A stretch of 64,000 nt of DNA from contig CAVXLQ010000008.1 of the NCBI GenBank assembly GCA_963762635.1, forward strand, positions 310,001 to 374,000, written 5' to 3'. Every line of letters begins with the position of its first letter. The first letter of the stretch is position 1. Of this stretch, positions 1 through 8,701 are shown one piece after another. The notes under the pieces were generated by a model, which had not been told where the DNA came from, did no database searches, and saw only the letters and a program-made list of their open reading frames with translations. The DNA comes from Tenggerimyces sp963762635 (GTDB lineage Bacteria > Actinomycetota > Actinomycetes > Propionibacteriales > Actinopolymorphaceae). Both the position numbers and the translations under genes were made by a program.

Positions 1-2
1 CC

Positions 3-1103
3 CACGCGCCTCAGCTCGGGCAGCGCGCGCTCAACCGCGCGCTGCTCGCGCGTCAGCTGCTGCTCGAACGGTCCGACCGCTCCACGATCGGCACCATCGA
101 GCACCTCGTCGGCATGCAGGCGCAGGCACCGCTGGCCCCGTACGTCGCCCTCTGGTCGCGGCTCGAGTGCTTCGACCCCAAGGACCTGGCCGCGCCCTTG
201 ATCGATCGGTCTGTGGTCCGGGCCTCGCTGATGCGAGGGACGGTCCACCTCGCCACGGCCTCCGACTGCCTGCTGCTCAGGCCGTTGGTGTCGCCGGCGC
301 TCGTGCGGGGGTTCCGCGGCGGCTTCGGACGGTTCCTGAACGGCGTCGATCTCGACGCCGTGCAGGAGTACGCGCACGAGCTGCTCACCGACCAGGAGCT
401 CACGCGCGCGGAGCTGCGGGACGCGTTCGCGGCCCGTTGGCCGGACTGGTCCGCGGACACGATGGCGTACGCGGCGAGCTACCTCGTCCCGAACGTGCAG
501 GTCACGCCCCGCGGCGTGTGGGGACAGGGTGGCAAACCGGCGTTGACCACGATCGAGTCGTGGCTCGGGCGACCGCTGGAGGAGAGCCCGTCGATCGACG
601 ACGTCGTGCTCCGCTACCTCGCGGCGTTCGGACCCGCCACGGTGATGGACATCCAGGCGTGGTGCGGGCTCACCAAGCTGCGCGAGGTCGTCGACCGGTT
701 GGCGCCGAAGCTGCGCACGTTCTCCAACGAGAAGGGCCGCGTGCTGTACGACGTACCCGACGCGCCGCTTCCCGACGCGGACACGCCCGCGCCGCCTAGG
801 TTCCTGCCGGAGTACGACAACGTGCTGCTGTCCCACGACGACCGGACGCGCGTGATCGACGACGGCCGCGCAGTCCCGCTGCCACCCGGCAACGGCGCGA
901 GGACCGGCACGTTGCTCGTCGACGGCTACTTCCGTGGTCTGTGGAACCTCGACGGCAGCACGCTCCAGGTGTCACCGTTCGCGTCCCTCGCCGAAGCCGA
1001 CGTCGCCGCCGTCACCGAGGAGGGGCACCGGCTGCTCGACTTCCTCGGCGCGGGGACGGCGCCCGAGGTCGTCGTCAGAGAGAGCCGCCCCGCATCATCG
1101 TGA
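3..1103 (+). CDS. Winged-helix DNA-binding protein, AlkZ/YcaQ-like (HTH_42), 5' end outside window
   Basis: The reading frame is open from base 3, and the residues before the first in-window Met (114) align with the N-terminus of a paralogue at 50021-51112 (LNRALLARQLLLER versus LNRAVLSRQLLLER). The true start is therefore upstream of the window; 366 residues are visible. The family (HTH_42, formerly DUF1006) is built of tandem winged helices and includes the DNA glycosylases AlkZ and YcaQ, which open interstrand crosslinks or remove alkylated bases. The catalytic QxQ motif of AlkZ-like proteins is present as QAQ just after GM at about residue 38. A DNA-repair role is inferred from the family only. 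It converges with the kinase gene and overlaps its 3' end by 29 nt. Confidence 0.8.
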   Translation, partial: HAPQLGQRALNRALLARQLLLERSDRSTIGTIEHLVGMQAQAPLAPYVALWSRLECFDPKDLAAPLIDRSVVRASLMRGTVHLATASDCLLLRPLVSPALVRGFRGGFGRFLNGVDLDAVQEYAHELLTDQELTRAELRDAFAARWPDWSADTMAYAASYLVPNVQVTPRGVWGQGGKPALTTIESWLGRPLEESPSIDDVVLRYLAAFGPATVMDIQAWCGLTKLREVVDRLAPKLRTFSNEKGRVLYDVPDAPLPDADTPAPPRFLPEYDNVLLSHDDRTRVIDDGRAVPLPPGNGARTGTLLVDGYFRGLWNLDGSTLQVSPFASLAEADVAAVTEEGHRLLDFLGAGTAPEVVVRESRPASS

Positions 1104-2049
1104 AGCCGAGGAACAGGCCCACGACGAAGAGCACGATGGAGCTGCTGACCAGCGCGACCCAGCGGGCGGTCCGCGCACGGCGGGAGGGGACGCGGGACTT
1201 CGGGCGCCGCGAGACGGCTCGGTACGTCTCCGGCGCCGTCAACGCCGACTCGAGGCCGTCCGCGTAGTCCGTCGCCGAGTCGAACCGGCCCCCAGGATCG
1301 TGGGACAGTGCCCGCATCAGCACGTCGTCTAGCGCCCGCGGCACCTCGGGTCGGTGCTCCGACGGCGGCGAGGGGCGGACGTCCGGGGCCCGCAGGTAGA
1401 CGTCCACCGGCGACGACGCCTCGTGCGGCGGGCGGCCGGTGAGCAGGGCGTACGTGACGGCCGCGAGCGAGTAGACGTCGGCGCGTTCGTCGAAACCCGT
1501 CGGCGACGCCGCCTGCTCCGGCGCCATGTACGACGGCGTGCCGACGACCTGGGTGAGCTTCGAAGCGTCGACCAGGGCCTTCGCCATGCCGAGGTCGGCG
1601 ACGACCAGCTGGTGCTCCCCCTGCCGCGAGATCCGGAACAGCAGGTTGCCCGGCGTCACGTCGCGGTGGACGACGCCGTACTCGTGTAGCACCGCGAGGG
1701 CCCGGGCCGCGTCGACGCCGTGGCGGACGGCCTCGGGAATGTCCATCGGCCCCGCGCGCAGCCGGTCCGCGAGCGAGCCGCCCTCGGCGTAGTCCATGAC
1801 GAAGTACGGACGGGTGTCCTCGAGCTCGCCGATGTCCATCACGCGCACGACCCGCGGGTGGTCGATCCGGCGCAGCAACCGCGCCTCCTCCAGGAAGCGC
1901 CCGTGCACGTCCGCCTGATGGGCCCAGTTGTCGGCCAGGATCTTGATCGCGACCGGCGCGTCGAGCAGGTCGTCGTTCGCCAGCCATACGGTCGCGAACG
2001 CACCGGAGCCGACCCGCTTGACCAAGCGGTACCGCCCCACATGCTCCAT
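1075..2049 (-). CDS. Membrane-anchored Hanks-type serine/threonine protein kinase without an extracellular sensor domain
   Basis: A 324-residue kinase. The glycine loop GSGAFATVW is at residues 14-22, the catalytic lysine is in VAIKIL (K36), the catalytic loop is HRDVTPGNLL, the metal-binding motif is DLG rather than DFG, and the activation segment carries GTPSYMAPEQ. A basic stretch is followed by one hydrophobic helix (about residues 294-316), with only a few residues after it. The protein is thus membrane-anchored but lacks the PASTA or other external sensor seen in PknB-type kinases. The ATG at 2049 is preceded by GGGGAGGG about 10 nt upstream, which fixes the start. It is divergent from the SARP-type gene at 2194, so the two may be co-regulated. 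Substrates are unknown. Confidence 0.9.
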   Translation of the reverse strand: MEHVGRYRLVKRVGSGAFATVWLANDDLLDAPVAIKILADNWAHQADVHGRFLEEARLLRRIDHPRVVRVMDIGELEDTRPYFVMDYAEGGSLADRLRAGPMDIPEAVRHGVDAARALAVLHEYGVVHRDVTPGNLLFRISRQGEHQLVVADLGMAKALVDASKLTQVVGTPSYMAPEQAASPTGFDERADVYSLAAVTYALLTGRPPHEASSPVDVYLRAPDVRPSPPSEHRPEVPRALDDVLMRALSHDPGGRFDSATDYADGLESALTAPETYRAVSRRPKSRVPSRRARTARWVALVSSSIVLFVVGLFLGFTMMRGGSL

Positions 2050-2109
2050 CGCCCCGGCCACCCTCCCCGTCGGTGTGCGGTTCGCACGATACTCGGACGC
2101 GGCCCAGCC

Positions 2110-2139
2110 TTGACCGTTGCCGACCGATGTCCCTAGCGT
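2110..2139 (+). promoter_or_regulatory. Predicted housekeeping-sigma promoter for the SARP gene
   Basis: TTGACC at 2110-2115 and TAGCGT at 2134-2139 are separated by 18 nt, matching the actinobacterial TTGACN / TANNNT consensus. The predicted start lies roughly 45-50 nt before the ATG at 2194, which itself has a strong ribosome site (GGGGGAAGG). Sequence pattern only. Confidence 0.55.
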
Positions 2140-2193
2140 GGTGGGATCTTTCGGTATCGGCCGAATCCAAGCAACCTTCCTACGGGGGAAGGC

Positions 2194-4521
2194 ATGAACG
2201 AGCCGTCGTACCGGGTGCTCGGTCCGCTGCGGGTGGCGACGAACGGTTCCGCCGTCGCGCTCGGTGGGGTCAAGCCGCGCACCGTTCTCGGCACTCTGCT
2301 GCTCAGCCCCAACAAGCCGGTGTCCACCGACCTGCTCATCGACGTCCTGTGGCCGGCGCGGCCGCCGCGCTCGGCGATCGCGAACCTCCGCACGTATCTC
2401 TGTACGCTCCGCGGCCGGCTGCCGGACACGGTCGCGATCCGGACGACCACGGCCGGGTACGTCGCCGAGCTCGCGCCGGACCTGCTGGACGCGACCGTGT
2501 TCGAACGGCTCGTCCATTCCGCCCGCCCCGAGGACCTGGACGAGGCCTGCGGGCTCTGGCGCGGCCGCGTGCTGGAGGACCTGCCCGGCAACGCGACCTG
2601 GGCGCCGACGATCGCGCGGCTCACCGAGCTCAGACTCACCGCCGTCGAGCACCGCGCCGCGCTCGCCACCACGCCCGCCCAGCACGAGGCCGCGGTCGCC
2701 GAGCTGCGCGAGCTCCTCGCCGACCACCCGTTGCGCGAGGGACTCTGGCGGCAGCTGATGGTCGCGCTCTGGCGCTGCGGACGGATCGCCGAGGCGATGC
2801 GCGCGTACGCCGACGCCGAGGTCGTGCTGCGCCGCGAGCTCGCGGTCGGCCCCGGTCAGGAGCTGCGGCAGCTGCTCGAGGCGATCCGCGGCGGCTCCCC
2901 CACCGACGACCGTGCCGACGGGTTGGTGTTCGGCGGCGAGCCGATGCGGCCACGCGACCTGGTCGAGCTGCTCGCCGGCACCGTGGGCCGCGGCAGGGTG
3001 GCCCGCGAGCCCGCCGCCGCGGAGGACATCGTGCAGGCCTGCGACCAGCTCCCGCTCGCCGTACGCGCGGCCGCGACCAGGCTCTCCGCCAGGCCGCACC
3101 TGACGCTGCGGGCGTACGCGGACAAGCTGCGCGACGAACGCCGCCGCCTGGACGAGCTGCGCCCGGTCCGCACCGAGCTGCGCAGGATCACCGAGAGCCT
3201 GCCGTCGGCGGCGCGGCGCGCGCTGTGGATGGTGAGCCTGTTCGGCCCCGTTCAGCTTCCCGGCTGGCTGGTCGACGCCGCCGGCGGACGGGAGGCGCTG
3301 GTCCGGTCGCGGCTACTGGAGACGGTCGGCGAGAGCAGGTACCGGCTGCCCGACCTCGTCCGTTGCTACGGCGCCGAGCTGGCCCGCGAACAGCCCGACC
3401 GGCGCGAGGGCCTCGCCGGCGTGCTGCAGACCTGGCTGCTGCTCGCCGACGCCGCCCGGCAGCAGATGCCGGTGCGGTTCTTCGGTACGACGCCCGAGCT
3501 GCCGCCGGGTCGCCGCACGCCGCCGGCAGATGCGATGGCCTGGTTCGAACGGGAGCTGCCCGGGCTCGTCGCCGCGATCGAGGTCGCGGCTGACGTGGGC
3601 TGCGACGAGCTCGCCTGGCAGCTGGCCGCGACGCTCGCCCCGTACTTCGACCTCACCGGTGGCTTCGACGCATGGGAACGGTCGCACCGCGCCGGGCTCG
3701 AGGCGGCACGCCGCGTACGCGACCTGCGCGGGCAGGCGACGCTGCTGCGCAACCTCGGCCAGCTCGACATCTACCGGGACCGCTACGACGCGGCCGCGAT
3801 CGCGCTCGGCCGGTCGCGCACGCTGTTCGCCCAGTCCGGCGACCTGGTCGGTGCGGCGGTCGCGACCTGCGGGCTGGCGACCGTGCAGCGGGTGCGCGGC
3901 CGGCACGACCCGGCGATCGTGCTCTACGAGGAGGCCCTCGCGCTGCTGGTCAAGGAAGGCGACCAGCACGGTGAGGCGGTGGCGCTCAGCGGCATCGGGC
4001 AGGTCTGGCTCGACCGCGGCCGGCCGCAGCTCGCCGAGCCGATGCTGCTGCGCGCGTACAACCTCGCGCTCGCCCTCGACGACAAGCACCGCCAGGGCCA
4101 GGTGCTGCGGAGGCTCGCGCTGATGCAGCGCGACCTCGGCCGGGTCGACGACGCGCTGCTCTCCGTGCGGCGGGCGCTGGCGCTGTTCAGCGAGCTCGCC
4201 GACGAGCACTGTGCGGCGTACGTCCGCCAGGTGATCGGCGAGCTGCACCTGGACCGGCGCGAGCCCACCCGGGCGAGACCGCTGCTCGTCGACTCTCTCA
4301 ACGCGCACCGCCGCAGCGGCGACAAGCGCGGCGAGGCGGTGGTGGCGACGTTGCTCGGCGAGCTGCACGGAGCGGCCGGGCGGACGAAGCGTGCCCGCTC
4401 GTACCTCCGCCAGGCCCGCACCCTGTGGCAACAGCTCGCGGCGCCGGACGAGGAGGCCGCGGTGACGGCGCGACTCAGCGGGCTGCGCCGGCCATGTATG
4501 GATCGTGTATCGGCGCTGTAG
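2194..4521 (+). CDS. BTAD/SARP-family (AfsR-like) transcriptional regulator with degenerate ATPase and TPR domain
   Basis: 775 residues. An OmpR-type winged helix (about residues 5-95, including VLWPARPPRSAIANLRTYL) is followed by a bacterial transcriptional activation domain (about 100-235), as in AfsR/SARP activators. Residues 245-420 look like the remains of an NB-ARC ATPase: the QLPLAVRAAATRL motif and the downstream helical part are present, but no P-loop or Walker B can be seen. Residues 430-765 are TPR-like repeats. AfsR normally uses its ATPase as a switch, so this version may have lost nucleotide control (inference). A consensus promoter lies at 2110-2139. The secreted protein gene follows after only 12 nt. 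The target genes are unknown. Confidence 0.85.
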   Translation: MNEPSYRVLGPLRVATNGSAVALGGVKPRTVLGTLLLSPNKPVSTDLLIDVLWPARPPRSAIANLRTYLCTLRGRLPDTVAIRTTTAGYVAELAPDLLDATVFERLVHSARPEDLDEACGLWRGRVLEDLPGNATWAPTIARLTELRLTAVEHRAALATTPAQHEAAVAELRELLADHPLREGLWRQLMVALWRCGRIAEAMRAYADAEVVLRRELAVGPGQELRQLLEAIRGGSPTDDRADGLVFGGEPMRPRDLVELLAGTVGRGRVAREPAAAEDIVQACDQLPLAVRAAATRLSARPHLTLRAYADKLRDERRRLDELRPVRTELRRITESLPSAARRALWMVSLFGPVQLPGWLVDAAGGREALVRSRLLETVGESRYRLPDLVRCYGAELAREQPDRREGLAGVLQTWLLLADAARQQMPVRFFGTTPELPPGRRTPPADAMAWFERELPGLVAAIEVAADVGCDELAWQLAATLAPYFDLTGGFDAWERSHRAGLEAARRVRDLRGQATLLRNLGQLDIYRDRYDAAAIALGRSRTLFAQSGDLVGAAVATCGLATVQRVRGRHDPAIVLYEEALALLVKEGDQHGEAVALSGIGQVWLDRGRPQLAEPMLLRAYNLALALDDKHRQGQVLRRLALMQRDLGRVDDALLSVRRALALFSELADEHCAAYVRQVIGELHLDRREPTRARPLLVDSLNAHRRSGDKRGEAVVATLLGELHGAAGRTKRARSYLRQARTLWQQLAAPDEEAAVTARLSGLRRPCMDRVSAL

Positions 4522-4533
4522 ACGCTTCGCCCC

Positions 4534-5253
4534 ATGAGGACCATCGCGTGGCGTTTGATCGCTGTCGCGGCAACCGCGATCGCAGTGTCGTTCCCCATGT
4601 CGACCGGAGTCGCGTTCGCGGCCACCGGCGTCGTCGAGACCAGTGGTGCCGCTCTGACCGTCCGCGCCGGCCCGGGAGCCGGGCTGGACGCGTGGTCGAG
4701 CGTCGCGAACGGGTCCACCGTGACGATCCTGTGCCAGACCGAGGGCAGCTCGGTCACGGGCTCGCAGGGCACGAGCACGATCTGGGACATGTTGTCCAGT
4801 GGCGGCTTCGTGTCCGACGCATACGTCCACACCGGGTCGGACGGCTACGTCGAGAAGAAGTGTGCGTACGTCGGCGCACCGCCGCGGGCCAACCCGCGCG
4901 GGCCGAACGCCGCGATCTCCTGGCAGTTCGCGCGGCTCGGGTCGACGGCGCACGAGGGCTGGTGCATGCGCTTCCAGGCCCAGTCGTACGGCTGGGGCGC
5001 CTCGGGCTGGGCGTCCGCCGAGGTCGGCGGCGACTGGATCACGTCGCACGGCTACATGCACACGACCGGCATCCCGCCGCGCGGCGCGATCGTCTGGTAC
5101 CACAACTCGGCCGGCACCGGGCACGTCGTGGTCAGCCTCGGCGAGGGCAAGATCATCGGCACCTCGGTGAGCGGACGCGTCGGCGTCGCGGGTTATCTGT
5201 ACCGAACGGGGTATCGGGGTTGGAGCGTCCCGCACTTCCCCGCGGCTGGCTAG
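4534..5253 (+). CDS. Secreted SH3-like plus CHAP/NlpC-P60-like protein, putative cell-wall hydrolase
   Basis: 239 residues with a classical signal peptide (basic start MRTIAWR, hydrophobic core, AFA-A cleavage near residue 31). Residues 35-110 resemble a bacterial SH3 domain (LTVRAGPG motif and a C-terminal YVEKKC). Residues 130-235 look like a papain-fold amidase: a Cys in GWCMRF as likely nucleophile and a His in GHVVVSLGEGK about 65 residues later. Peptidoglycan cleavage is inferred from this arrangement. The start ATG is 12 nt after the SARP gene with no obvious ribosome site, so translation may be coupled. A strong hairpin follows at 5263. Confidence 0.7.
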   Translation: MRTIAWRLIAVAATAIAVSFPMSTGVAFAATGVVETSGAALTVRAGPGAGLDAWSSVANGSTVTILCQTEGSSVTGSQGTSTIWDMLSSGGFVSDAYVHTGSDGYVEKKCAYVGAPPRANPRGPNAAISWQFARLGSTAHEGWCMRFQAQSYGWGASGWASAEVGGDWITSHGYMHTTGIPPRGAIVWYHNSAGTGHVVVSLGEGKIIGTSVSGRVGVAGYLYRTGYRGWSVPHFPAAG

Positions 5254-5262
5254 CTCCAGACG

Positions 5263-5329
5263 CACCCACCGGGCCGTCGCCCCCGTTCGCACCACCCCCG
5301 TGCGCGGCCCGGTGGGTGTTCCTGTTTGC
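5263..5329 (+). terminator. Rho-independent-type terminator after the secreted amidase gene
   Basis: A perfect 14-bp stem pairs 5263-5276 with 5305-5318 around a 28-nt loop, followed by a T-rich stretch (TTCCTGTTT). It lies 10 nt after the stop codon. Confidence 0.75.
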
Positions 5330-5642
5330 CCTCGGACTGCCGTAAGCGGTCACTGTCCACAGGGAGTGACCGGCCGTGCGGCTTGGGTGCGGTGAAGTGG
5401 GGTAGTCTCCCTGCCTCGTGTTCGGTTGCTGTCAGACCTGGGTACGGACACGAACGCGGACCTTCCGGCACGAGGCCGATCAGTCGGAAGAATCCCCGCA
5501 ATGTAGACGCAGCGTGTTCGTCCCTCGACACAGAGTGACGGGCTGGGAGACAATCGCGCCCTGAGGTTTCCGCCGGGGGAACCAGGGGCGATGGATCTTG
5601 AATAGAGGCAGGGAACGACGTGAGTCGAAGGTCTACGGGCGC
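5330..5642. other. Intergenic region upstream of the GGDEF gene
   Basis: About 310 nt without a supportable gene. It probably holds the promoter of the GGDEF gene; I see no convincing paired -35/-10 boxes and no riboswitch fold that I recognise. A TTG at 5598 is in frame with the downstream gene and is an alternative start. Confidence 0.5.
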
Positions 5643-7250
5643 ATGAAGCCCAGACCGGCGGCCCTCGCCGACATCACCGCGCTCTTGATCAGGGCGCAGT
5701 CGGGCGAGGCCCGACAGGTGCTCGACGAGCTCGACGGCTTGCTCGCCGAGGCCCAGAACCAGCACGCCCACGACCGCGCCCAGTGGTTGCGCTTCGTCCG
5801 CTTCGCGTCCTACCACGAGCTGCACATCTTCGACGCCGCCGACGAGGTCGCGGTCGAGATGATCCGGCTCGCGGAGCCGTTCGACGACCGCATCTGGGAA
5901 GCCTTCGGCCACTCGCTGCGCGGCATGTCGCTGCTGTTCCAGGGCACGTTCGAGTCGGCGTACGAGGAGCTCGCCCGCGCCGTCGTCCTGCTCGAGGAGC
6001 TCGACACCCCCAGCTACGCCGTCGCGCACGCGATCAACGCCGCGGCCATCGCGCTCGGCCGGCTCGACCTGTACGAGCTCGCCACCACCTGGCTGGAGAA
6101 GCTCTACCACGTCGCCGACCAGCTCTCCGACGCGATGCTGCAGACCCTCTACGCGTTCAATTCCGGCTGGCTGCACCTCACCTGGGCCGCCGAGCTCGAG
6201 CTGATCGGCGAGAACGACGAAGCCCGCGACCACTACCGGCAGACGCTGTCCGCGTTCGAGAAGGCACCCACCGGCCTCGACGTCGTCGACGCGTCGACCT
6301 GGCCGAGCGAGGTCGTCGTCCAGGGCTGCCTCGCCCGCGCGATGCTCGGCGAGGGCAAGACGCTGATCTCCGAGCTGCGCGAGAACATGACCACGGTCGC
6401 GCCGACCCAGCGGCACGAGACCACGCTCGTCGGGCACCTCGCGCTCGCCCGCGCGTTCGCCAACGACGGCGAGAACGACCAGGCGCTGGAGCAGGCCGAG
6501 CAGGCCTGCGGCGTCGGCGACACGATGCCGCGACTGCAGGTGCTCGCGGGCCGCGCGTACTGGGAGTACGCCGAGCTGCTCCGCAAGAACGACGGCGAGA
6601 CCCGGAGCGCGGGCGCGTTCGAGTGGCTCGCTCGCAGGCTCGTCCGCGACCGCTGGGTCGAGCGTCGCGCCCGGGTGCTCGCGTTCGAGGAACGCCTCTC
6701 CGCCGAGCGCGTGCTCGACGAGCAGCGCCGCCGCGCCGCCGCGTACCTCACCGACCCGCTGACCGGCCTCGGCAACCGCCGGCTGGTCGAGATCCGGCTG
6801 CCCGAGCTGCTCGTCGAGGCCGAGGCGACGCGGCGCCCGCTGGCGGTCGGGTTCATCGACCTGGACGACTTCAAGAGCGTCAACGACGAGCTGTCCCACC
6901 TGATCGGCGACGACCTGCTCCGCGAGCTCGCCCAGGAGCTGCGGTCGGCCCTGACCTCGGACGACGTGATGGCTCGCTTCGGTGGTGACGAGTTCGTGAT
7001 CGTGCTGCCGGACCGTACGGCCGGCCAGGCGTACCACGTGGCCGAGCACCTGCGCCGCAAGGTCGAGGAGCGCGTCTGGAAGAGCCTCCCGGCCGGTCGC
7101 GGGATCCGGATGTCCGCGGGCCTCGCCGAGTCGTGGACCGGCGCCACCCGTACCCAGCTCCTCGCGGCCGCCGACGAGGCCCTTCTCCGGGCCAAGCGGC
7201 AAGGCAAGAACCGCGTCGAGATCCGCGCCCACCCTCTTCCGGATCCGTAG
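5643..7250 (+). CDS. Diguanylate cyclase (GGDEF) with N-terminal TPR-like helical domain
   Basis: 535 residues from the ATG at 5643; a TTG at 5598 would add 15. The first ~350 residues are helical and TPR-like and probably sense or bind a partner. The last ~165 residues form a GGDEF domain beginning at DPLTGLGNRR, with the intact active-site motif RFGGDEF, so synthesis of c-di-GMP from two GTP is expected. The inhibitory I-site RxxD normally found five residues before GGDEF is TSDD here, so product inhibition at that site is probably lost. There is no membrane segment, so it is cytoplasmic. It stands alone, with its own upstream region. Confidence 0.85.
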   Translation: MKPRPAALADITALLIRAQSGEARQVLDELDGLLAEAQNQHAHDRAQWLRFVRFASYHELHIFDAADEVAVEMIRLAEPFDDRIWEAFGHSLRGMSLLFQGTFESAYEELARAVVLLEELDTPSYAVAHAINAAAIALGRLDLYELATTWLEKLYHVADQLSDAMLQTLYAFNSGWLHLTWAAELELIGENDEARDHYRQTLSAFEKAPTGLDVVDASTWPSEVVVQGCLARAMLGEGKTLISELRENMTTVAPTQRHETTLVGHLALARAFANDGENDQALEQAEQACGVGDTMPRLQVLAGRAYWEYAELLRKNDGETRSAGAFEWLARRLVRDRWVERRARVLAFEERLSAERVLDEQRRRAAAYLTDPLTGLGNRRLVEIRLPELLVEAEATRRPLAVGFIDLDDFKSVNDELSHLIGDDLLRELAQELRSALTSDDVMARFGGDEFVIVLPDRTAGQAYHVAEHLRRKVEERVWKSLPAGRGIRMSAGLAESWTGATRTQLLAAADEALLRAKRQGKNRVEIRAHPLPDP

Positions 7251-7302
7251 GCCGTATGGGGGCCAAGGAAAGAGGCGGTCGTCCGGATTCGCCTGGGCGG
7301 CG

Positions 7303-7318
7303 TACGGTCAAAGGCGTG
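7303..7318 (+). promoter_or_regulatory. Predicted -10 box of a leaderless transcript starting at GTG 7316
   Basis: TACGGT at 7303-7308 lies exactly 7 nt before the GTG, the geometry of actinobacterial leaderless promoters (TANNNT, then start at the first codon). No strong ribosome site is present. Confidence 0.45.
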
Positions 7319-8701
7319 ACGCGACCTTCCACACTCGGCGCCCTGCGCCACTCACGGCACCATCACCGCAGCGTCAAGGACGAGATCCGCGACAACCTCA
7401 TCGCCGCGTTGTCCGGTGGAAGCAAGGCCTTCCCCGGCATCGTCGGCTTCGACGACACCGTGCTGCCGCAGCTCGAGCGTGCCCTGCTCGCCGGCCACGA
7501 TCTGGTCCTGCTCGGAGAGCGCGGCCAGGGCAAGACCCGACTCATGCGCACCCTCGTAGGCCTGCTCGACGAGTGGACCCCGGTCATCGACGGCTGCGAG
7601 ATCAACGACCACCCGTACGCCCCCGTCTGCGCGCGCTGCAAGCGGCTCGCGGCCGAGGCGGGGAACGACCTCCCCATCACCTGGAAGCACCGCGACGAGC
7701 GCTACGGCGAGAAGCTCGCGACCCCCGACACCTCCGTCGGCGACCTGGTCGGCGACGTCGACCCGGTCCGCGTCGCCGAGGGCCGCACACTCGGCGACCC
7801 GGAGACGATCCACTACGGCCTGGTGCCGCGGACCAACCGCGGCATCTTCGCGCTGAACGAGCTTCCCGACCTGGCCGAACGCATCCAGGTCGCGCTGTTC
7901 AACGTGCTCGAGGAACGCGACATCCAGGTCCGCGGCTACAACCTGCGGCTGCCGCTCGACCTGCTGCTCGTCGCCTCGGCGAACCCCGAGGACTACACCA
8001 ACCGCGGCCGGATCATCACGCCGCTGAAGGACCGGTTCGGCGCCGAGATCCGTACGCACTACCCGATCGAGGTGGCCGACGAGGCCGCGCTGATCCGGCA
8101 GGAGGCGCGGCTCGCGGCACCCGTCCCCGACCACCTGCTCGAGATCGTCGCCCGGTTCACCCGCGGCCTGCGGGAGTCGCCGGCCGTCGACCAGCGGTCG
8201 GGCGTCTCGGCCCGGTTCGGCATCACGGCCGCGGAGACCACGGCCGCCTCGGCGCTGCGACGGGCCGCGTTGGCCTCGGAGAACGACCCGGTGGCGCGCG
8301 TCTGCGACCTGCCCGGGACGTTGCCGACACTGCGCGGCAAGGTCGAGTTCGAGATGGGCGAGGAGGGACGCGAGGAGGAGATCTTCGCGCACCTGCTGCG
8401 CGTGGCGGTGGCGGAGACGTTCCGCGAACGGCTCCGCGGGCTCGACCTCGCCGGCTTCACCGAACGGTTCGTCGAGGGCGCGACCGTCGAGACGGGCGAG
8501 CTGACCCGGGCGGAGGACCTCCTCGAGCAGCTCGGGACCGTGCCGGGGCTGGCGAAGGTCCTCGACCGGCTCGGCTTCGAGGACGCTGCTTCGCGAGGCG
8601 AGGCGGCGGCCGGTGTCGAGTTCGTGCTCGAAGGGCTGCACCTCACGCGGCGGCTCGCCAAGGACTCGGTCGACGGGGTCACTGTCTACGGAGCGGCGTG
8701 A
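7316..8701 (+). CDS. MoxR/magnesium-chelatase-I-like AAA+ ATPase
   Basis: 461 residues. Walker A is GERGQGKT near residue 65, and the ALNELPDLAERIQVALFN region matches the Walker B/helix-2 insert of the MoxR/ChlI clade. A YAPVCARCKR motif shows two cysteines near residue 104. MoxR-type ATPases work as chaperones with a VWA-domain partner that binds the client through a metal; that partner is the next gene, joined by a TGATG stop/start overlap at 8701. The start chosen is GTG 7316 because a TANNNT box sits 7 nt before it; an ATG at 7256 is the alternative. The client is unknown. Confidence 0.85.
   Translation: MTRPSTLGALRHSRHHHRSVKDEIRDNLIAALSGGSKAFPGIVGFDDTVLPQLERALLAGHDLVLLGERGQGKTRLMRTLVGLLDEWTPVIDGCEINDHPYAPVCARCKRLAAEAGNDLPITWKHRDERYGEKLATPDTSVGDLVGDVDPVRVAEGRTLGDPETIHYGLVPRTNRGIFALNELPDLAERIQVALFNVLEERDIQVRGYNLRLPLDLLLVASANPEDYTNRGRIITPLKDRFGAEIRTHYPIEVADEAALIRQEARLAAPVPDHLLEIVARFTRGLRESPAVDQRSGVSARFGITAAETTAASALRRAALASENDPVARVCDLPGTLPTLRGKVEFEMGEEGREEEIFAHLLRVAVAETFRERLRGLDLAGFTERFVEGATVETGELTRAEDLLEQLGTVPGLAKVLDRLGFEDAASRGEAAAGVEFVLEGLHLTRRLAKDSVDGVTVYGAA

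Noticed and set aside
1075..3099. A 674-residue reading frame including the kinase
   Set aside because: The kinase start at 2049 has a strong ribosome site; the upstream part is antisense to the SARP gene.
4534..5253. Phage endolysin
   Set aside because: It has a Sec-type signal peptide and no neighbouring holin or phage gene; a host-encoded wall amidase fits better.
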